This document shows, piece after piece, positions 52,854-63,064 of a stretch of 64,000 bases of DNA. Within the stretch, counting starts at the first letter, position 1. Every line of letters begins with the position of its first letter. The position numbers were made by a program, and so were the translations under genes. The stretch comes from Craterilacuibacter sinensis (GTDB lineage: Bacteria > Pseudomonadota > Gammaproteobacteria > Burkholderiales > Chromobacteriaceae). The notes below the pieces were generated by a model. That model did no database searches, was not told the DNA's origin, and worked only from the letters and a program-made list of their open reading frames with translations. The stretch covers positions 358,180-422,179 of the forward strand of contig NZ_WSSB01000001.1 of NCBI RefSeq assembly GCF_009831765.1, read 5' to 3'.

Positions 52854-54209
52854 TTAAAACGGCAGCTGCGTTTGCGTGCCGTGCGGCAGGCTGATTTTTG
52901 CATCGACCTCACCTTCTGCCAGTTGCAAGTGCACACGTTCACCGTCGCCCAGTTCGCTTGGCGACTTGATCGCTTTGCCTTGCGCGTTTTGCACGATGGC
53001 ATAGCCACGGGCAAGTACCGCTTCCGGATTCATGGCCGAGAGTGCCGTTTCCAGTCGCAATAAGGTCATGCTGCGCGAGGTGTGCATGTGTTCACTGGCG
53101 CGAGCAAGCCTGAGCGCCAGTTGTTGCAGTGTGCGTGCGGCCTGCTCGGGAGCCGGGCGCAGCCGTCCCAGTCGTGCGCTGGCGTTTGCCAGTTGCCGGT
53201 TGTCTTGTCTGAGCTGGTTTTTGATTAGCGCTTCCAGGCGGATGCGGGCGCGTGATAGCTCCTGTTGTTGCCGTGCCAGTCGTTCACCGGGGTGTGACAG
53301 CCGGTTGGCAAGGTAATCTAGGCGCTGTCCTTTATCTATGATCAGGCGGGCTAATGCCCGCTCCAGTCCGCGTTTTCCCCGTTCCAGTTGCTGCAGCATG
53401 GCGTCACGGCTAGGAGATACGAGCTCGGCTGCTGCCGTCGGGGTCGGGGCACGGCGATCTGCAACAAAGTCACAGATGGTGAAGTCGGTTTCATGGCCGA
53501 CCCCGCTGACCACGGGGACTGGGCAAGCAGCAATTGCACGTGCGACCAGCTCTTCATTAAATGACCACAAGTCTTCTATGCTGCCGCCTCCGCGGCTGAC
53601 GATCAATACATCGACTTCATGCCGCTTGCTGGCGCTACGGATGGCATGGGCAATCTGCTGTGCTGCATCATTACCCTGTACCGGAGATGGGTAGAGAATG
53701 ATGGGGATGTTCGGCATGCGTCGCGCCAGCGTCGTCACTACATCACGCAGGGCTGCCGCAGCAGGAGAGGTCACGATGCCGATGGCGCGCGGATGAGGGG
53801 GGAGAGGGCGTTTGCGCGCTTCGGCAAACAGCCCTTCTGCTGCTAGGCGTTTTTTCAGTTTTTCATAAGCTTCATATAGGCGCCCGAGTCCCGCCTCGCG
53901 CATGTTTTCTACCGCGATTTGATAGTCGCCGCGGGCTTCGTATAAAGTGACCGAGCCGAGTAGTTCGACCTGCATGCCCTCTCGCGGAATAAAGTCGAGC
54001 TGTCTGACCCGTTGGCGAAACATGACGCAGCGAACTTGGGCGCCAGCATCTTTAAGCGAGAAATAAGCATGCCCTGATGCGGCCAGGGTGAGGTTGGATA
54101 TCTCGCCGCTTACCCATAGTGAAGGAATGCCGTTTTCCAGCAGATTACGCGCCATGCGGTTGAGGGCGGTTACACTAATGACATCTTGGGTTTGAGTTGT
54201 AAAAAGCAT
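52854..54209 (-). CDS. xseA: Exodeoxyribonuclease VII large subunit
   Basis: The large subunit of the single-strand exonuclease ExoVII, which acts in mismatch repair and recombination with XseB. The 451-residue protein has an N-terminal OB-fold (LWVSGEISNLTLAASGHAYF, VRCVMFRQRVRQLDF) and the catalytic middle domain (IGIVTSPAAAALRDVVTTLA, VLIVSRGGGSIEDLWSFNEE, ISGVGHETDFTICDFVADRR-type segment), followed by a long coiled-coil region and a small C-terminal domain. xseB is not in the window. Confidence 0.97.
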   Translation of the reverse strand: MLFTTQTQDVISVTALNRMARNLLENGIPSLWVSGEISNLTLAASGHAYFSLKDAGAQVRCVMFRQRVRQLDFIPREGMQVELLGSVTLYEARGDYQIAVENMREAGLGRLYEAYEKLKKRLAAEGLFAEARKRPLPPHPRAIGIVTSPAAAALRDVVTTLARRMPNIPIILYPSPVQGNDAAQQIAHAIRSASKRHEVDVLIVSRGGGSIEDLWSFNEELVARAIAACPVPVVSGVGHETDFTICDFVADRRAPTPTAAAELVSPSRDAMLQQLERGKRGLERALARLIIDKGQRLDYLANRLSHPGERLARQQQELSRARIRLEALIKNQLRQDNRQLANASARLGRLRPAPEQAARTLQQLALRLARASEHMHTSRSMTLLRLETALSAMNPEAVLARGYAIVQNAQGKAIKSPSELGDGERVHLQLAEGEVDAKISLPHGTQTQLPF

Positions 54210-54562
54210 GCTTGGTCAAATCGTCCACGGGTAGGTGTATATAGCTATCTATGCTCTGATGGTGCTAGTTTTGCGTTTTTTGCTTTAATAAGTGATTTTT
54301 ACAAAAATTAAGCGAAGTTGTTTATTTTGTGAGCAAAGCGGGTAAGGTCTTATTGTTTAGTCTTTAATGCGTATTTTCCCATTCTTTTCCACAGAACTAC
54401 CCACAGTTGCTGTGGATTATCTGTCGTAACAAGGCTTGCACCCATTTTTTCAGGCGTGGAGCAGGTCTCCACTGTCTTTGCTTATGCTTGTGAGATTGCG
54501 GCTTGCAGCTTGCGGTCGGCCTGTTTCACCGATACAGTTTAGCGTCTACAAACCGAGGGAGA
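54210..54562. other. Intergenic region between xseA and exbB
   Basis: About 350 bases with no gene. It contains an AT-rich stretch (54236-54380) and near 54388-54427 several copies of CCACAG/CTGTGG, one as a hairpin CCACAGTTGCTGTGG. A TGTGGATTAT match resembles a DnaA box (8 of 9). This could be promoter DNA for exbB; I see no ncRNA. Confidence 0.5.
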
Positions 54563-55186
54563 ATGCTGGTGTGGTCGATCATTCAAGCGGCAGGCTGGCC
54601 GATCTGGACCATTATTTTGGCGTCCGTCGTATCGGTGGCAATTATTCTTGAGCGCTTGTACTCCCTGAGGGGGCGACTCGTTGCGCCTTCCAATCTGGTT
54701 GATGATGCTATTCAGGCTTATCACCTTGCCGGTGCAGGCGGCAAACTGGTCGAGCAACTGGCCGCGCATTCGCCTTTGGGGCGCGTATTGTCGGCCGGTT
54801 TGCGCAATGCTGCCAGTTCGCGCGAGGTCATGAAAGAAGCGATAGAAGATGAGGGGCGCCTCGTCGGTCATAAACTGGAGCGTTATCTCACCACGCTGGG
54901 AACGATTGCCGCGATGGCACCGCTGCTCGGGCTATTGGGTACCGTTATCGGGATGATTGAAATTTTTGGTTCTCAATCGCCAAGCGGCACTAACCCTCAG
55001 GCGTTGGCACATGGTATTTCGGTCGCACTTTACAATACCGCATTTGGCTTGGTTGTCGCTATTCCCAGTATGATGTTTTACCGTCATTTTCGGGCAAAAA
55101 TCGACAGCTTGCTGGTCGAGATGGAGGCGCAGGCCATTCGTCTGGTTGAAGCCGTTCAGGGCGTGCGTAACGGGCACCAAGGGTAA
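54563..55186 (+). CDS. exbB: MotA/TolQ/ExbB proton-channel family protein
   Basis: A 207-residue inner-membrane protein of the TolQ/ExbB family, with TM1 near residues 5-27 and the paired TM2 and TM3 near 110-170 (LGTIAAMAPLLGLLGTVIGM, ISVALYNTAFGLVVAIPSMMFY). It uses the proton motive force with the ExbD partner that follows after three bases. Because lpxK comes next, the pair may power envelope processes rather than iron uptake; the name is by family only. The start has a GAGGGAGA ribosome site. Confidence 0.9.
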   Translation: MLVWSIIQAAGWPIWTIILASVVSVAIILERLYSLRGRLVAPSNLVDDAIQAYHLAGAGGKLVEQLAAHSPLGRVLSAGLRNAASSREVMKEAIEDEGRLVGHKLERYLTTLGTIAAMAPLLGLLGTVIGMIEIFGSQSPSGTNPQALAHGISVALYNTAFGLVVAIPSMMFYRHFRAKIDSLLVEMEAQAIRLVEAVQGVRNGHQG

Positions 55187-55189
55187 AAC

Positions 55190-55609
55190 ATGAACTTTCG
55201 TCGTGGGCGGCATAGGGAAGAGCCCGAAATCAATTTTATTCCGCTGATCGACCTGTTGCTGGTTATCCTGATTTTTTTGATGGTGACGACGACTTATTCC
55301 CGCTATTCGGAAATAGAAATTAATTTGCCTTCGGCTGAGGCGGGCATGGCAGAAACCAAGCCGTCCGAACTGGATGTACTGGTCAGTGCCGAAGGTGAGG
55401 CGGTGGTGGGCAAGATGCGCCTGGCAAAACCATCGGTCGAACAACTGGCCGAAGCGCTCAAGCTGGAGGCTAGCGGGCGCAAGGATCCGGTGGTGGTGAT
55501 CAGTGCCGACGCCCGTGCCCAGCATCAGGCGGTGGTGAAAGTGATGGAGGCTGCGCGTGTAGCCGGATTGACGCAGTTGACATTCGCCACGCGTAGCGAG
55601 ACACCATGA
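55190..55609 (+). CDS. exbD: ExbD/TolR-family protein
   Basis: A 139-residue partner of the preceding proton-channel subunit. One membrane helix near residues 17-36 holds the functional Asp (INFIPLIDLLLVILIFLMVTT), followed by a periplasmic domain (EIEINLPSAEAG, VVVISADARAQHQAVVKVME). The Asp in LIDLLLV is the conserved proton-pathway residue. lpxK follows nine bases later. Confidence 0.92.
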   Translation: MNFRRGRHREEPEINFIPLIDLLLVILIFLMVTTTYSRYSEIEINLPSAEAGMAETKPSELDVLVSAEGEAVVGKMRLAKPSVEQLAEALKLEASGRKDPVVVISADARAQHQAVVKVMEAARVAGLTQLTFATRSETP

Positions 55610-55618
55610 GCGGGCGTC

Positions 55619-56620
55619 GTGAATAGCATAGAAAAACACTGGTATGCGCCGCGCCTCTGCTTGAGTCTGTTGCTGGCTCCGTTGGCGTGCTTGTTTGCTT
55701 TACTGAGCGGTGTGCGGCGTTGGGCATTCAAGTCCGGACTTTGTAAAACGCATTATTTATCCGTGCCGGTGGTGGTGATCGGCAATATCAATGTGGGGGG
55801 GGTCGGCAAGACGCCATTGGCCTTGTCTCTGATCGCTTCCTTGCAGGCGCGCGGCTTGCGCGTAGGCGTGATCAGTCGCGGCTATGGTGGTAGCCATGCC
55901 GTACCAACGCTGCTGGACGAAGCAAGTCGTGCCGATGAAGTGGGTGATGAGCCGCTGTTGTTTGCCGCGTCCGGCGTACCTGTGGTGGTTGGGCGGGATC
56001 GTGTGGCAGCCGGGCGCTGCTTGCTGCAGGCGAGGCCGGATCTGGATCTGATTCTGTCTGATGATGGTCTGCAGCATTACCGCTTGGGGCGTGCACTGGA
56101 AATTGTGGTGATGGATGGCGCGCGTGGTGTCGGCAATGGGCGCTTATTGCCTGCGGGCCCCTTGCGAGAACCCCTGTCGCGCCTGGCTTGTGTCGATGCG
56201 CTGGTGGTCAACGGCGAGCGCGCTGCTGCTTTTCCTGATCTGCCACCTGGCTTGCCTGTTTTTGCCATGACACTCGAGCCGGGGCGTTTTGTTTCTCTGG
56301 CTGATCCGGCTCAAACGCGCGCCGCAGCCGATTTTGCCGGTCAGCGTTTGGTTGCCCTGGCTGGTATCGGCCACCCGCAACGCTTCTTTGCAACCTTGGC
56401 CGGGCAGGGTATTGTCACGCAGCGCAATATTGCTTTCCCCGATCACCACATCTTCAGTGCTGAAGATGTGCCGGATGATGCTGATGCGGTACTGGTGACG
56501 ACCAAGGATGCAGTAAAGTTGCAGTGCGTCAATCATGCTAGACTATGGGCGCTGCCAGTCGCCGCTCGGCTTGCGCCTGATTTGGCCGACTGGATCATCG
56601 TTCAATTAAAGAGACGGTAA
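55619..56620 (+). CDS. lpxK: Tetraacyldisaccharide 4'-kinase
   Basis: LpxK phosphorylates the lipid A disaccharide at the 4' position at the inner membrane. The 333-residue protein has an N-terminal hydrophobic stretch ([20 protein letters not shown]), the P-loop [20 protein letters not shown] (about residue 60), SRGYGG and [10 protein letters not shown], and [23 protein letters not shown] start at 55619. It overlaps the next start by one base. Confidence 0.97.
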   Translation: MNSIEKHWYAPRLCLSLLLAPLACLFALLSGVRRWAFKSGLCKTHYLSVPVVVIGNINVGGVGKTPLALSLIASLQARGLRVGVISRGYGGSHAVPTLLDEASRADEVGDEPLLFAASGVPVVVGRDRVAAGRCLLQARPDLDLILSDDGLQHYRLGRALEIVVMDGARGVGNGRLLPAGPLREPLSRLACVDALVVNGERAAAFPDLPPGLPVFAMTLEPGRFVSLADPAQTRAAADFAGQRLVALAGIGHPQRFFATLAGQGIVTQRNIAFPDHHIFSAEDVPDDADAVLVTTKDAVKLQCVNHARLWALPVAARLAPDLADWIIVQLKRR

Positions 56621-56798
56621 TGGACGCAAAATTTCTGGAAATTCTGGTGTGCCCCTTGTGCAAAGGGCCTTTAGTGTACGACAAGGTGGCGCAGGAGTTG
56701 ATCTGTAAGCCTGACCGACTGGCCTTCCCGATTACGGATGGCATTCCCATGATGCTGGAGTCCGAGGCGCGTGAGTTGCCGCCCGAGGAAGATGTGAA

Positions 56799-56802
<4 letters not shown>
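56620..56802 (+). CDS. Trm112-family small protein (YcaR)
   Basis: A 60-residue protein with one Cys-x-x-Cys ([13 protein letters not shown]) and [12 protein letters not shown], matching Trm112/YcaR. Members are zinc-ribbon-like partners of methyltransferases; in bacteria the role is unclear. It is overlapped by one base with lpxK and four with kdsB, a fixed order in many proteobacteria. Confidence 0.95.
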
Positions 56803-58246
<1,444 letters not shown>

Positions 58247-58262
58247 GTCTGGCCGGTATGTG

Positions 58263-58289
58263 AAGGGCGGGGATGTTTCCCCGCCCTTT
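58263..58289 (+). terminator. Terminator of adk
   Basis: AAGGGCGGGGATGTTTCCCCGCCCTT: 10-bp GC-rich stem and a short T-run, 16 bases after the adk stop. Confidence 0.85.
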
Positions 58290-58349
58290 GTCTATGGCAC
58301 ATGGCTTGATTGAAGGCCTGTCGGCTAAGCCTGACGCTGGAGTATCGAT

Positions 58350-58967
58350 ATGTATCATGGTGAGCGTTTTAACGGCATTACCCATCTGTTTGGTACTTTG
58401 TTTGCCATTACCGCGTTGGCGGCCTTGTTGCTTGAGGCCAGCTTGCAAGGCGATGCATGGAAGCTGTTCAGCTTTTCGCTGTACGGTGGGTCCCTGGTCT
58501 TGCTGTATCTGGTCTCTACGCTGTATCACAGTGCGCGAGGCCGGGCCAAAGCCATTTTGCAGAAGTGTGACCACTCCGCCATTTACCTGTTGATCGCCGG
58601 TAGTTATACCCCGTTTTCGCTGATTACTTTGCGTGGCCCCTGGGGGTGGACCTTGTTTTTCCTGAGTTGGGGGCTGGCTATTTTCGGTATTGTGCAGGAA
58701 TTGACGCTGGGAAAGCGTACGCGTCTATTGTCCATGATTCTGTATGTGGTGATGGGCTGGCTGATCCTGATTGCCATCAAGCCATTGATGGCGGCACTGC
58801 CTGCGGCAGGCTTGTTCTGGCTGGCCTTGGGTGGCGTGTTTTACAGCGTGGGGATTTACTGGTTTTTGAATGATGAAAAAATCCGCCACGGTCACGGCAT
58901 CTGGCATCTGTTTGTTCTGGCTGGCAGCGCGTGCCAGTTTGTTTCGGTCATGTTTTACGTTGCCTGA
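58350..58967 (+). CDS. trhA: Hemolysin III / TrhA (PAQR) family membrane protein
   Basis: A 205-residue seven-helix protein of the PAQR family. Characteristic motifs are ERFNGITHLFGT near the start, YHSARGRAKAILQKCDHSAI with Ser, His and Asp likely binding zinc, YLLIAGSYTPF and HGIWHLFVLAGSACQF. TrhA-type proteins affect membrane energetics and fluidity; the exact role is not established and the old hemolysin name is not evidence of toxicity. Confidence 0.93.
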   Translation: MYHGERFNGITHLFGTLFAITALAALLLEASLQGDAWKLFSFSLYGGSLVLLYLVSTLYHSARGRAKAILQKCDHSAIYLLIAGSYTPFSLITLRGPWGWTLFFLSWGLAIFGIVQELTLGKRTRLLSMILYVVMGWLILIAIKPLMAALPAAGLFWLALGGVFYSVGIYWFLNDEKIRHGHGIWHLFVLAGSACQFVSVMFYVA

Positions 58968-59065
58968 GTACTGGCGAGTATGGTCAGTCGTGTATACAAT
59001 CGACGTTTGGGAAAAAGGCTGTAGTACGCTACGGCTTTGATATTAGTAGATTAATAAAGAGATAC

Positions 59066-59539
59066 ATGCAAATACCCAGAGAAGTGAGATTGGAGCGGCC
59101 TTTGTCGCCGGATTTGGTACGGCGGGCCACTGCAATCGTTGAATTGCCTGATGGTGTATTGGTGACGGCTGTGCTGGGTGGGCGTTATTGTTTGCCCGGA
59201 GGGCGGGCAGAGCGGGGCGAATTGCGTTCCCAGGCGCTGCTCAGACAGTTGCGTGAAGAGACGGGTTTGCGTGTCAATTCCATGCTGTATCTGTTTGACC
59301 ATATCACCGCGCAGAATGCACATAAGGTTTATCTGTGCATAGGTCAGGGGACGGCGCGCCCACAGGGCGAGATTGCCCGTATCTCTGTCGTCTCCTCGCC
59401 GGAGTCTGAACTGGACCTGCATACTGAAACGCGGGGTATTTTGCGGCGCTATGCCAAATTGCGTGCGGAAGAGGGTGTCAAGAGCGAGGCGGTGCGCGCT
59501 TTTCTTGCTTTGGCGCGCTATATCGCCAAGGTTGATTGA
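59066..59539 (+). CDS. NUDIX hydrolase
   Basis: A 157-residue NUDIX fold. The box is GGRAERGELRSQALLRQL followed by REETGL; the first Glu-Arg pair of the consensus (RE before U-x-E-E) is RQ here, but the two later Glu that bind metal are present. Hydrolysis of a nucleoside diphosphate derivative is expected; the substrate is unknown. Start 59066 has AAAGAGA upstream; the longer frame before it is not protein-like. Confidence 0.85.
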   Translation: MQIPREVRLERPLSPDLVRRATAIVELPDGVLVTAVLGGRYCLPGGRAERGELRSQALLRQLREETGLRVNSMLYLFDHITAQNAHKVYLCIGQGTARPQGEIARISVVSSPESELDLHTETRGILRRYAKLRAEEGVKSEAVRAFLALARYIAKVD

Positions 59540-59602
59540 TGCCGTAGCTTGTCTGTCGTCTGTCGTCTGTTTCTTTAGGCGACATACAAGCGAAGCTGCA
59601 AT

Positions 59603-59636
59603 AAAGGCGCACGCCAGTATGTCGGGTGCGCCTTTG
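59603..59636. terminator. Convergent terminator between the NUDIX gene and the membrane protein gene
   Basis: AAAGGCGCACG / GGTGCGCCTTT stem flanked by A- and T-rich DNA; it can serve both strands. Confidence 0.85.
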
Positions 59637-59660
59637 TTATTGGACCCTGGCTAGGGGGGC

Positions 59661-60254
59661 TTAGTACAGACTGTCGTGCTCGCCGCCAGGTGCGGCTTGA
59701 GCCGGCTGGCTATTGCTTACCTGTGTTTCGCTAGGCAGTTCTATCAGCCCCAGATTGCTGCCGGTTGAAAACGCAAACACCATCAGCATGGCTGCCAGCG
59801 GTGAAAACAGCAGGATCCCGCCCAGTACCCGCATGCGGCTGGCACCCGAGACGGCGACTAGTGCATGCAGCATCACCGTTACACCATAAAATGCGATGGC
59901 TATCGTCGCGACCTCGGCCACATCCGTCGGTAACCAGCTGGTCAGCGGTGTCAAAACCTGAACCAGTCCTGCCACCAGTAGCAGGCTGAACAAGGGCGTC
60001 TCGACCGGAGCTTTGGCCAGGCGCAGCCACCACTGCATGAACTGCGCCATCAGCAGGGTTTCCATAGCACCGAACACGGTGAAAAACAGCAGTTTGCCGG
60101 CGATGTCGCCACCGACGCTGTCCGCGCCAGCGGCTGCGATCATGCCCAGCAACAGCAATGTTACGACGAGCTGCCACGTCGGGTACTGATAGTGCGCCGC
60201 TTCGCGCACGCGCCAGCGCATCAGGTCGAGGGCATCGTGAATCAGTTTATCCAT
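59661..60254 (-). CDS. Inner-membrane protein, Yip1-like family
   Basis: A 197-residue protein with about five hydrophobic helices (LVVTLLLLGMIAAAGADSVG, LLFFTVFGAMETLLMAQFM, FSLLLVAGLVQVLTPL, VATIAIAFYGVTVMLHALVA, ILLFSPLAAMLMVFAF). It resembles the bacterial Yip1/DUF1282 membrane family, though with low specificity. Start 60254 lies two bases from the purU stop, so it is likely in the purU operon. Function is unknown. Confidence 0.75.
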   Translation of the reverse strand: MDKLIHDALDLMRWRVREAAHYQYPTWQLVVTLLLLGMIAAAGADSVGGDIAGKLLFFTVFGAMETLLMAQFMQWWLRLAKAPVETPLFSLLLVAGLVQVLTPLTSWLPTDVAEVATIAIAFYGVTVMLHALVAVSGASRMRVLGGILLFSPLAAMLMVFAFSTGSNLGLIELPSETQVSNSQPAQAAPGGEHDSLY

Positions 60255-60255
60255 C

Positions 60256-61119
60256 TCAGTCGAACACCACGGTCTTGTTGCTGTAGGACAGTACGCGGTT
60301 GTCGATATGCCAGCGCACCGCACGCGACAGCACTACCTTCTCCAGATCGCGGCCCTTTTGCACCAGATCCTCGACATTGTCGCGATGCGAGATGCGGGTG
60401 ACCTCCTGCTCGATGATCGGACCCTCGTCCAGCTCTTGCGTCACATAGTGGCTGGTGGCGCCGATCAGCTTCACGCCACGGGCAAAGGCGCGGTGGTAGG
60501 GTTTGGCGCCATCGAAAGCCGGCAGGAAGCTGTGGTGGATGTTGATTACGCGATCCGGATAGCGTTCGACGAATTTCTCTGACAGCACCTGCATATAGCG
60601 CGCCAGTACGATAAAGTCAGTGCCGGCCTCCTGCAGCAGACGCCATTGCTCGGCTTCTGCCTCGGCCTTGTTCTCTTTGGTCACCGGTACGACATGGAAA
60701 GGAATACCGTTGAATTCGACGATGCGGCGGCAGTCTTCATGGTTGGAAATCACCAGCGGAATATCGCAGCCCAGCTCGCCGATGCGCCAGCGGTGCAGCA
60801 GATCCACTAGGCAGTGTTCGTATTTGGAGACAAAGATCGCCATCTTCGGTTTTTGTGTCGACAGCGACGTGTGCCACTTCATATTGTGCAGAGTTGCAAT
60901 CGGTGCGAATGCCGCCTCGAAGCTTTCCATCGGCAGGGTAAAGCCTTCCAGTTCCCACTGGATGCGCATCAGGAACAGGTTTTCGCTTTCATCCTGATGC
61001 TGGTCTGCATGCATGATATTGGCGTTGTAGGTCATCAGGAAATTGGCAATGGCGGCAACCAGACCTTTATTGTCCGGGCAGCTGACCAGCAAGGTGGCCG
61101 AGGGTTTGTTTTGACTCAT
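60256..61119 (-). CDS. purU: Formyltetrahydrofolate deformylase
   Basis: It splits 10-formyl-THF into THF and formate. The 287-residue protein has an N-terminal ACT domain (LLVSCPDNKGLVAAIANFL) and the formyltransferase-like domain with the catalytic segments INIHHSFLPAFDGAKPYHRA and GATSHYVTQELDEGPIIEQE. The formate produced may feed the formate dehydrogenase encoded at 36-39 kb, which is an inference from co-occurrence in the window. Confidence 0.97.
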   Translation of the reverse strand: MSQNKPSATLLVSCPDNKGLVAAIANFLMTYNANIMHADQHQDESENLFLMRIQWELEGFTLPMESFEAAFAPIATLHNMKWHTSLSTQKPKMAIFVSKYEHCLVDLLHRWRIGELGCDIPLVISNHEDCRRIVEFNGIPFHVVPVTKENKAEAEAEQWRLLQEAGTDFIVLARYMQVLSEKFVERYPDRVINIHHSFLPAFDGAKPYHRAFARGVKLIGATSHYVTQELDEGPIIEQEVTRISHRDNVEDLVQKGRDLEKVVLSRAVRWHIDNRVLSYSNKTVVFD

Positions 61120-61149
61120 GCTTCTCTTTCATATGCATAAAACCCATGC

Positions 61150-61178
61150 AAAACGCCACAGCCTGGGCTGTGGCGTGC
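61150..61178 (-). terminator. Terminator between folD and purU
   Basis: AACGCCACAGCC / GGCTGTGGCGT stem with T-rich sequence following on the minus strand. It sits 16 bases beyond the folD stop. Confidence 0.75.
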
Positions 61179-61193
61179 TTGGGGCGAACGAGC

Positions 61194-62045
61194 TCAGGCG
61201 TGCAGATTGGCCGAATCCAGCGTGTTCTGCAACAGGGTTGCGATAGTCATCGGGCCGACGCCACCGGGAACCGGGGTAATAAAGGCTGCGCGTTCACGGG
61301 CGCTGTCAAATTCGACATCGCCGCATAGTGAGCCATTCTCCAGTCGGTTGATGCCGACATCGATAACGACCGCGCCCGGCTTGATCCACTCGCCCTTGAC
61401 GAAATTGGGTTTGCCTACCGCCGCGACCACGATATCGGCTGCAGCGACCTCGGCTGCCAGATCGGCCGTTGCGCTATGGCAGACGGTGACGGTGGCGCGT
61501 GCCAGCAGCATTTCCAGTGCTTGCGGACGGCCAACGATATTGGAGGCGCCAACGATCACTGCTTTTTTACCCTTAGGATCGATGCCGTAAGACTCAAGCA
61601 GCGTCATCACGCCGCGAGGCGTGCAGGGGCGCAGCAACGGCATCTTGATCGCCAGGCGACCCATATTGTACGGATGAAAGCCGTCTACATCCTTTTTCGG
61701 GTCGATGCGCTCGATCACGGCTTGCGGCTCGATATGCTTGGGTAGAGGCAGCTGTACCAGAATGCCGTCTACGCTGTCGTCGGCGTTGAGCTGGTCGATG
61801 ATAGCCAGCAGTTCATCCTGTGTGGTGCTGGCCGGCAGATCCCATGCCAGCGAACGGATGCCGGCTTTTTCGCAGTTACGCTTTTTATTGCGTACATAAA
61901 CGCCGGAGGCCGGATCGTCGCCGATCAGGATGACGGCGAGCGCGGGTGCGCGCTTGCCTGCGGCCAGGCGTGCGTCTACACCCTCGCGTACTTGAGTGAT
62001 CAGCGTTTCTGCGACTGCCTTGCCATCAATGAGTTGTGCCGACAT
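61194..62045 (-). CDS. folD: Bifunctional methylenetetrahydrofolate dehydrogenase/cyclohydrolase
   Basis: It interconverts 5,10-methylene-THF and 10-formyl-THF. The 283-residue protein has [19 protein letters not shown] with the conserved catalytic Lys in [32 protein letters not shown] and the NADP loop [12 protein letters not shown], ending [20 protein letters not shown]. Start 62045 ([13 protein letters not shown]) fits the family; a longer frame has no ribosome site. purU lies downstream and consumes its product. Confidence 0.97.
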   Translation of the reverse strand: MSAQLIDGKAVAETLITQVREGVDARLAAGKRAPALAVILIGDDPASGVYVRNKKRNCEKAGIRSLAWDLPASTTQDELLAIIDQLNADDSVDGILVQLPLPKHIEPQAVIERIDPKKDVDGFHPYNMGRLAIKMPLLRPCTPRGVMTLLESYGIDPKGKKAVIVGASNIVGRPQALEMLLARATVTVCHSATADLAAEVAAADIVVAAVGKPNFVKGEWIKPGAVVIDVGINRLENGSLCGDVEFDSARERAAFITPVPGGVGPMTIATLLQNTLDSANLHA

Positions 62046-62120
62046 GCGTGGTATTCCTAGAGGAGGGAGCAGGATCAAAATAGCATTTTCGCATTATTAC
62101 GCCCTCTTTCTCAATGGGTA

Positions 62121-62149
62121 TTGACAGCGCAAAGGCTAGCCAGTATAGT
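62121..62149 (+). promoter_or_regulatory. Sigma-70 promoter of the Pro-Arg-His tRNA unit
   Basis: TTGACA at 62121-62126 and TATAGT at 62144-62149 with a 17-base spacer, 15 bases before tRNA-Pro. Confidence 0.8.
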
Positions 62150-62164
62150 TTGCTCCTCAGTTGG

Positions 62165-62241
62165 CGGAGTGTGGCGCAGCCCGGTAGCGCACCTGGTTTG
62201 GGACCAGGGGGTCCAAGGTTCGAATCCTTGTACTCCGACCA
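62165..62241 (+). tRNA. tRNA-Pro (TGG), distant copy
   Basis: 77 bases, identical to the three at 11.4 kb except one D-loop base (C for T). The fourth TGG isoacceptor gene in this window. Confidence 0.96.
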
Positions 62242-62272
62242 CAAGAACACGCAGTACCTGACAGATTGACTT

Positions 62273-62349
62273 GCGCCCGTAGCTCAACCGGATAGAGCAC
62301 CGACCTTCTAAGTCGGGGGTTACAGGTTCGATTCCTGTCGGGCGCACCA
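62273..62349 (+). tRNA. tRNA-Arg (TCT)
   Basis: A 77-base cloverleaf, anticodon stem CCGAC/GTCGG, loop CTTCTAA (TCT) and encoded CCA. Confidence 0.97.
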
Positions 62350-62361
62350 CAGTTTTACGGT

Positions 62362-62438
62362 GGTGGATATAGCTCAGTTGGTAGAGTCCCGGATTGTGAT
62401 TCCGGTTGTCGTGGGTTCGAGCCCCATTATCCACCCCA
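62362..62438 (+). tRNA. tRNA-His (GTG)
   Basis: A cloverleaf with anticodon loop TTGTGAT (GTG). The extra 5' G (G-1) at 62362 pairs with discriminator C73, the identity mark of tRNA-His, and CCA is encoded. Confidence 0.96.
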
Positions 62439-62446
62439 AAAATATT

Positions 62447-62484
62447 AAAACCCTGATTTCTTTGTGAAATCAGGGTTTTTTTGC
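62447..62484 (+). terminator. Terminator of the Pro-Arg-His tRNA unit
   Basis: AAAACCCTGATTTC / GAAATCAGGGTTTT stem with a short loop and a long T-run. Confidence 0.93.
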
Positions 62485-62538
62485 GTGGGTAAAACGATTT
62501 GCTACACGAACTGTTAAGCAAGACGTGGCGTCAGTCAC

Positions 62539-62708
62539 ATGAAAGCCATTGCAGAAAATCTTTGCCGGCGCGGAAAAAAGGGGTCTATTATTGCCGCCGC
62601 CGGGTTCCCCATGACTTCGAGCCGGTATTTTTTGCGTTTCTGCATCTTTGCGGCGTCAATGCGAAGTCTTCTGACACCGCGTGCTTTCTCGGAAAGCAGA
62701 GTTTCTGA
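62539..62708 (+). pseudogene. Possible integrase N-terminal remnant with a frameshift
   Basis: The frame from ATG 62539 gives MKAIAENLCRRGK, then a run of six A (62574-62579), after which the next frame continues GVYYCRRRVPHDFEPVF. Read across the A-run, the pattern resembles the start of a group of tyrosine integrases (Arg-rich, YY and RRRVP). Nothing recognisable follows. It lies just behind the tRNA-His unit, a common integration spot. Neither frame alone is convincing, so confidence is modest. Confidence 0.45.
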
Positions 62709-62826
62709 CCAATCTGCCATACAACAAATCTTAACATTTGATATTGCGCGCTTAAGCCCGGGTTAATTCCGGTTGGCGAAGATGGCGCTGTCGCCGGCCC
62801 TATCGCGCCGGCACCAGGAGCCTAAA

Positions 62827-62988
62827 ATGCAAATCTTCAGCGAACTCTTTCTTTCCCAAGCGGGTTTAATGAGCATCACCGCTATCGTGGCCGCACTGGC
62901 CAAATTCGGTTGGCTCATCGCCTACTTCATTCGTCAGGCCCGAGCCGATGAAAAGAGCGCCGCATCCAGACTGGTGAAGCCGATCTGA
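62827..62988 (+). CDS. DUF3149-type small membrane protein
   Basis: A 53-residue peptide with AGGAG seven bases upstream of its ATG. It has the DUF3149-like pattern ELFLSQAGLMSITAIVAA followed by one membrane helix (AALAKFGWLIAYFIRQ) and a basic/acidic tail. Members are very small inner-membrane proteins of unknown function. Stands alone between the tRNA region and lldD. Confidence 0.7.
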   Translation: MQIFSELFLSQAGLMSITAIVAALAKFGWLIAYFIRQARADEKSAASRLVKPI

Positions 62989-63064
62989 TGTCAATCAGCA
63001 TCCAATTTTGCCCCCCGCTGTCTTGCTGCCGATGCGCAAACGGTTGTGGCGGGGGGCTTGCCGC

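Noticed and set aside
62535..62720. A 61-codon minus-strand frame behind tRNA-His
   Set aside because: It has no ribosome site and overlaps the integrase-like remnant, which explains the sequence better, though neither is certain.
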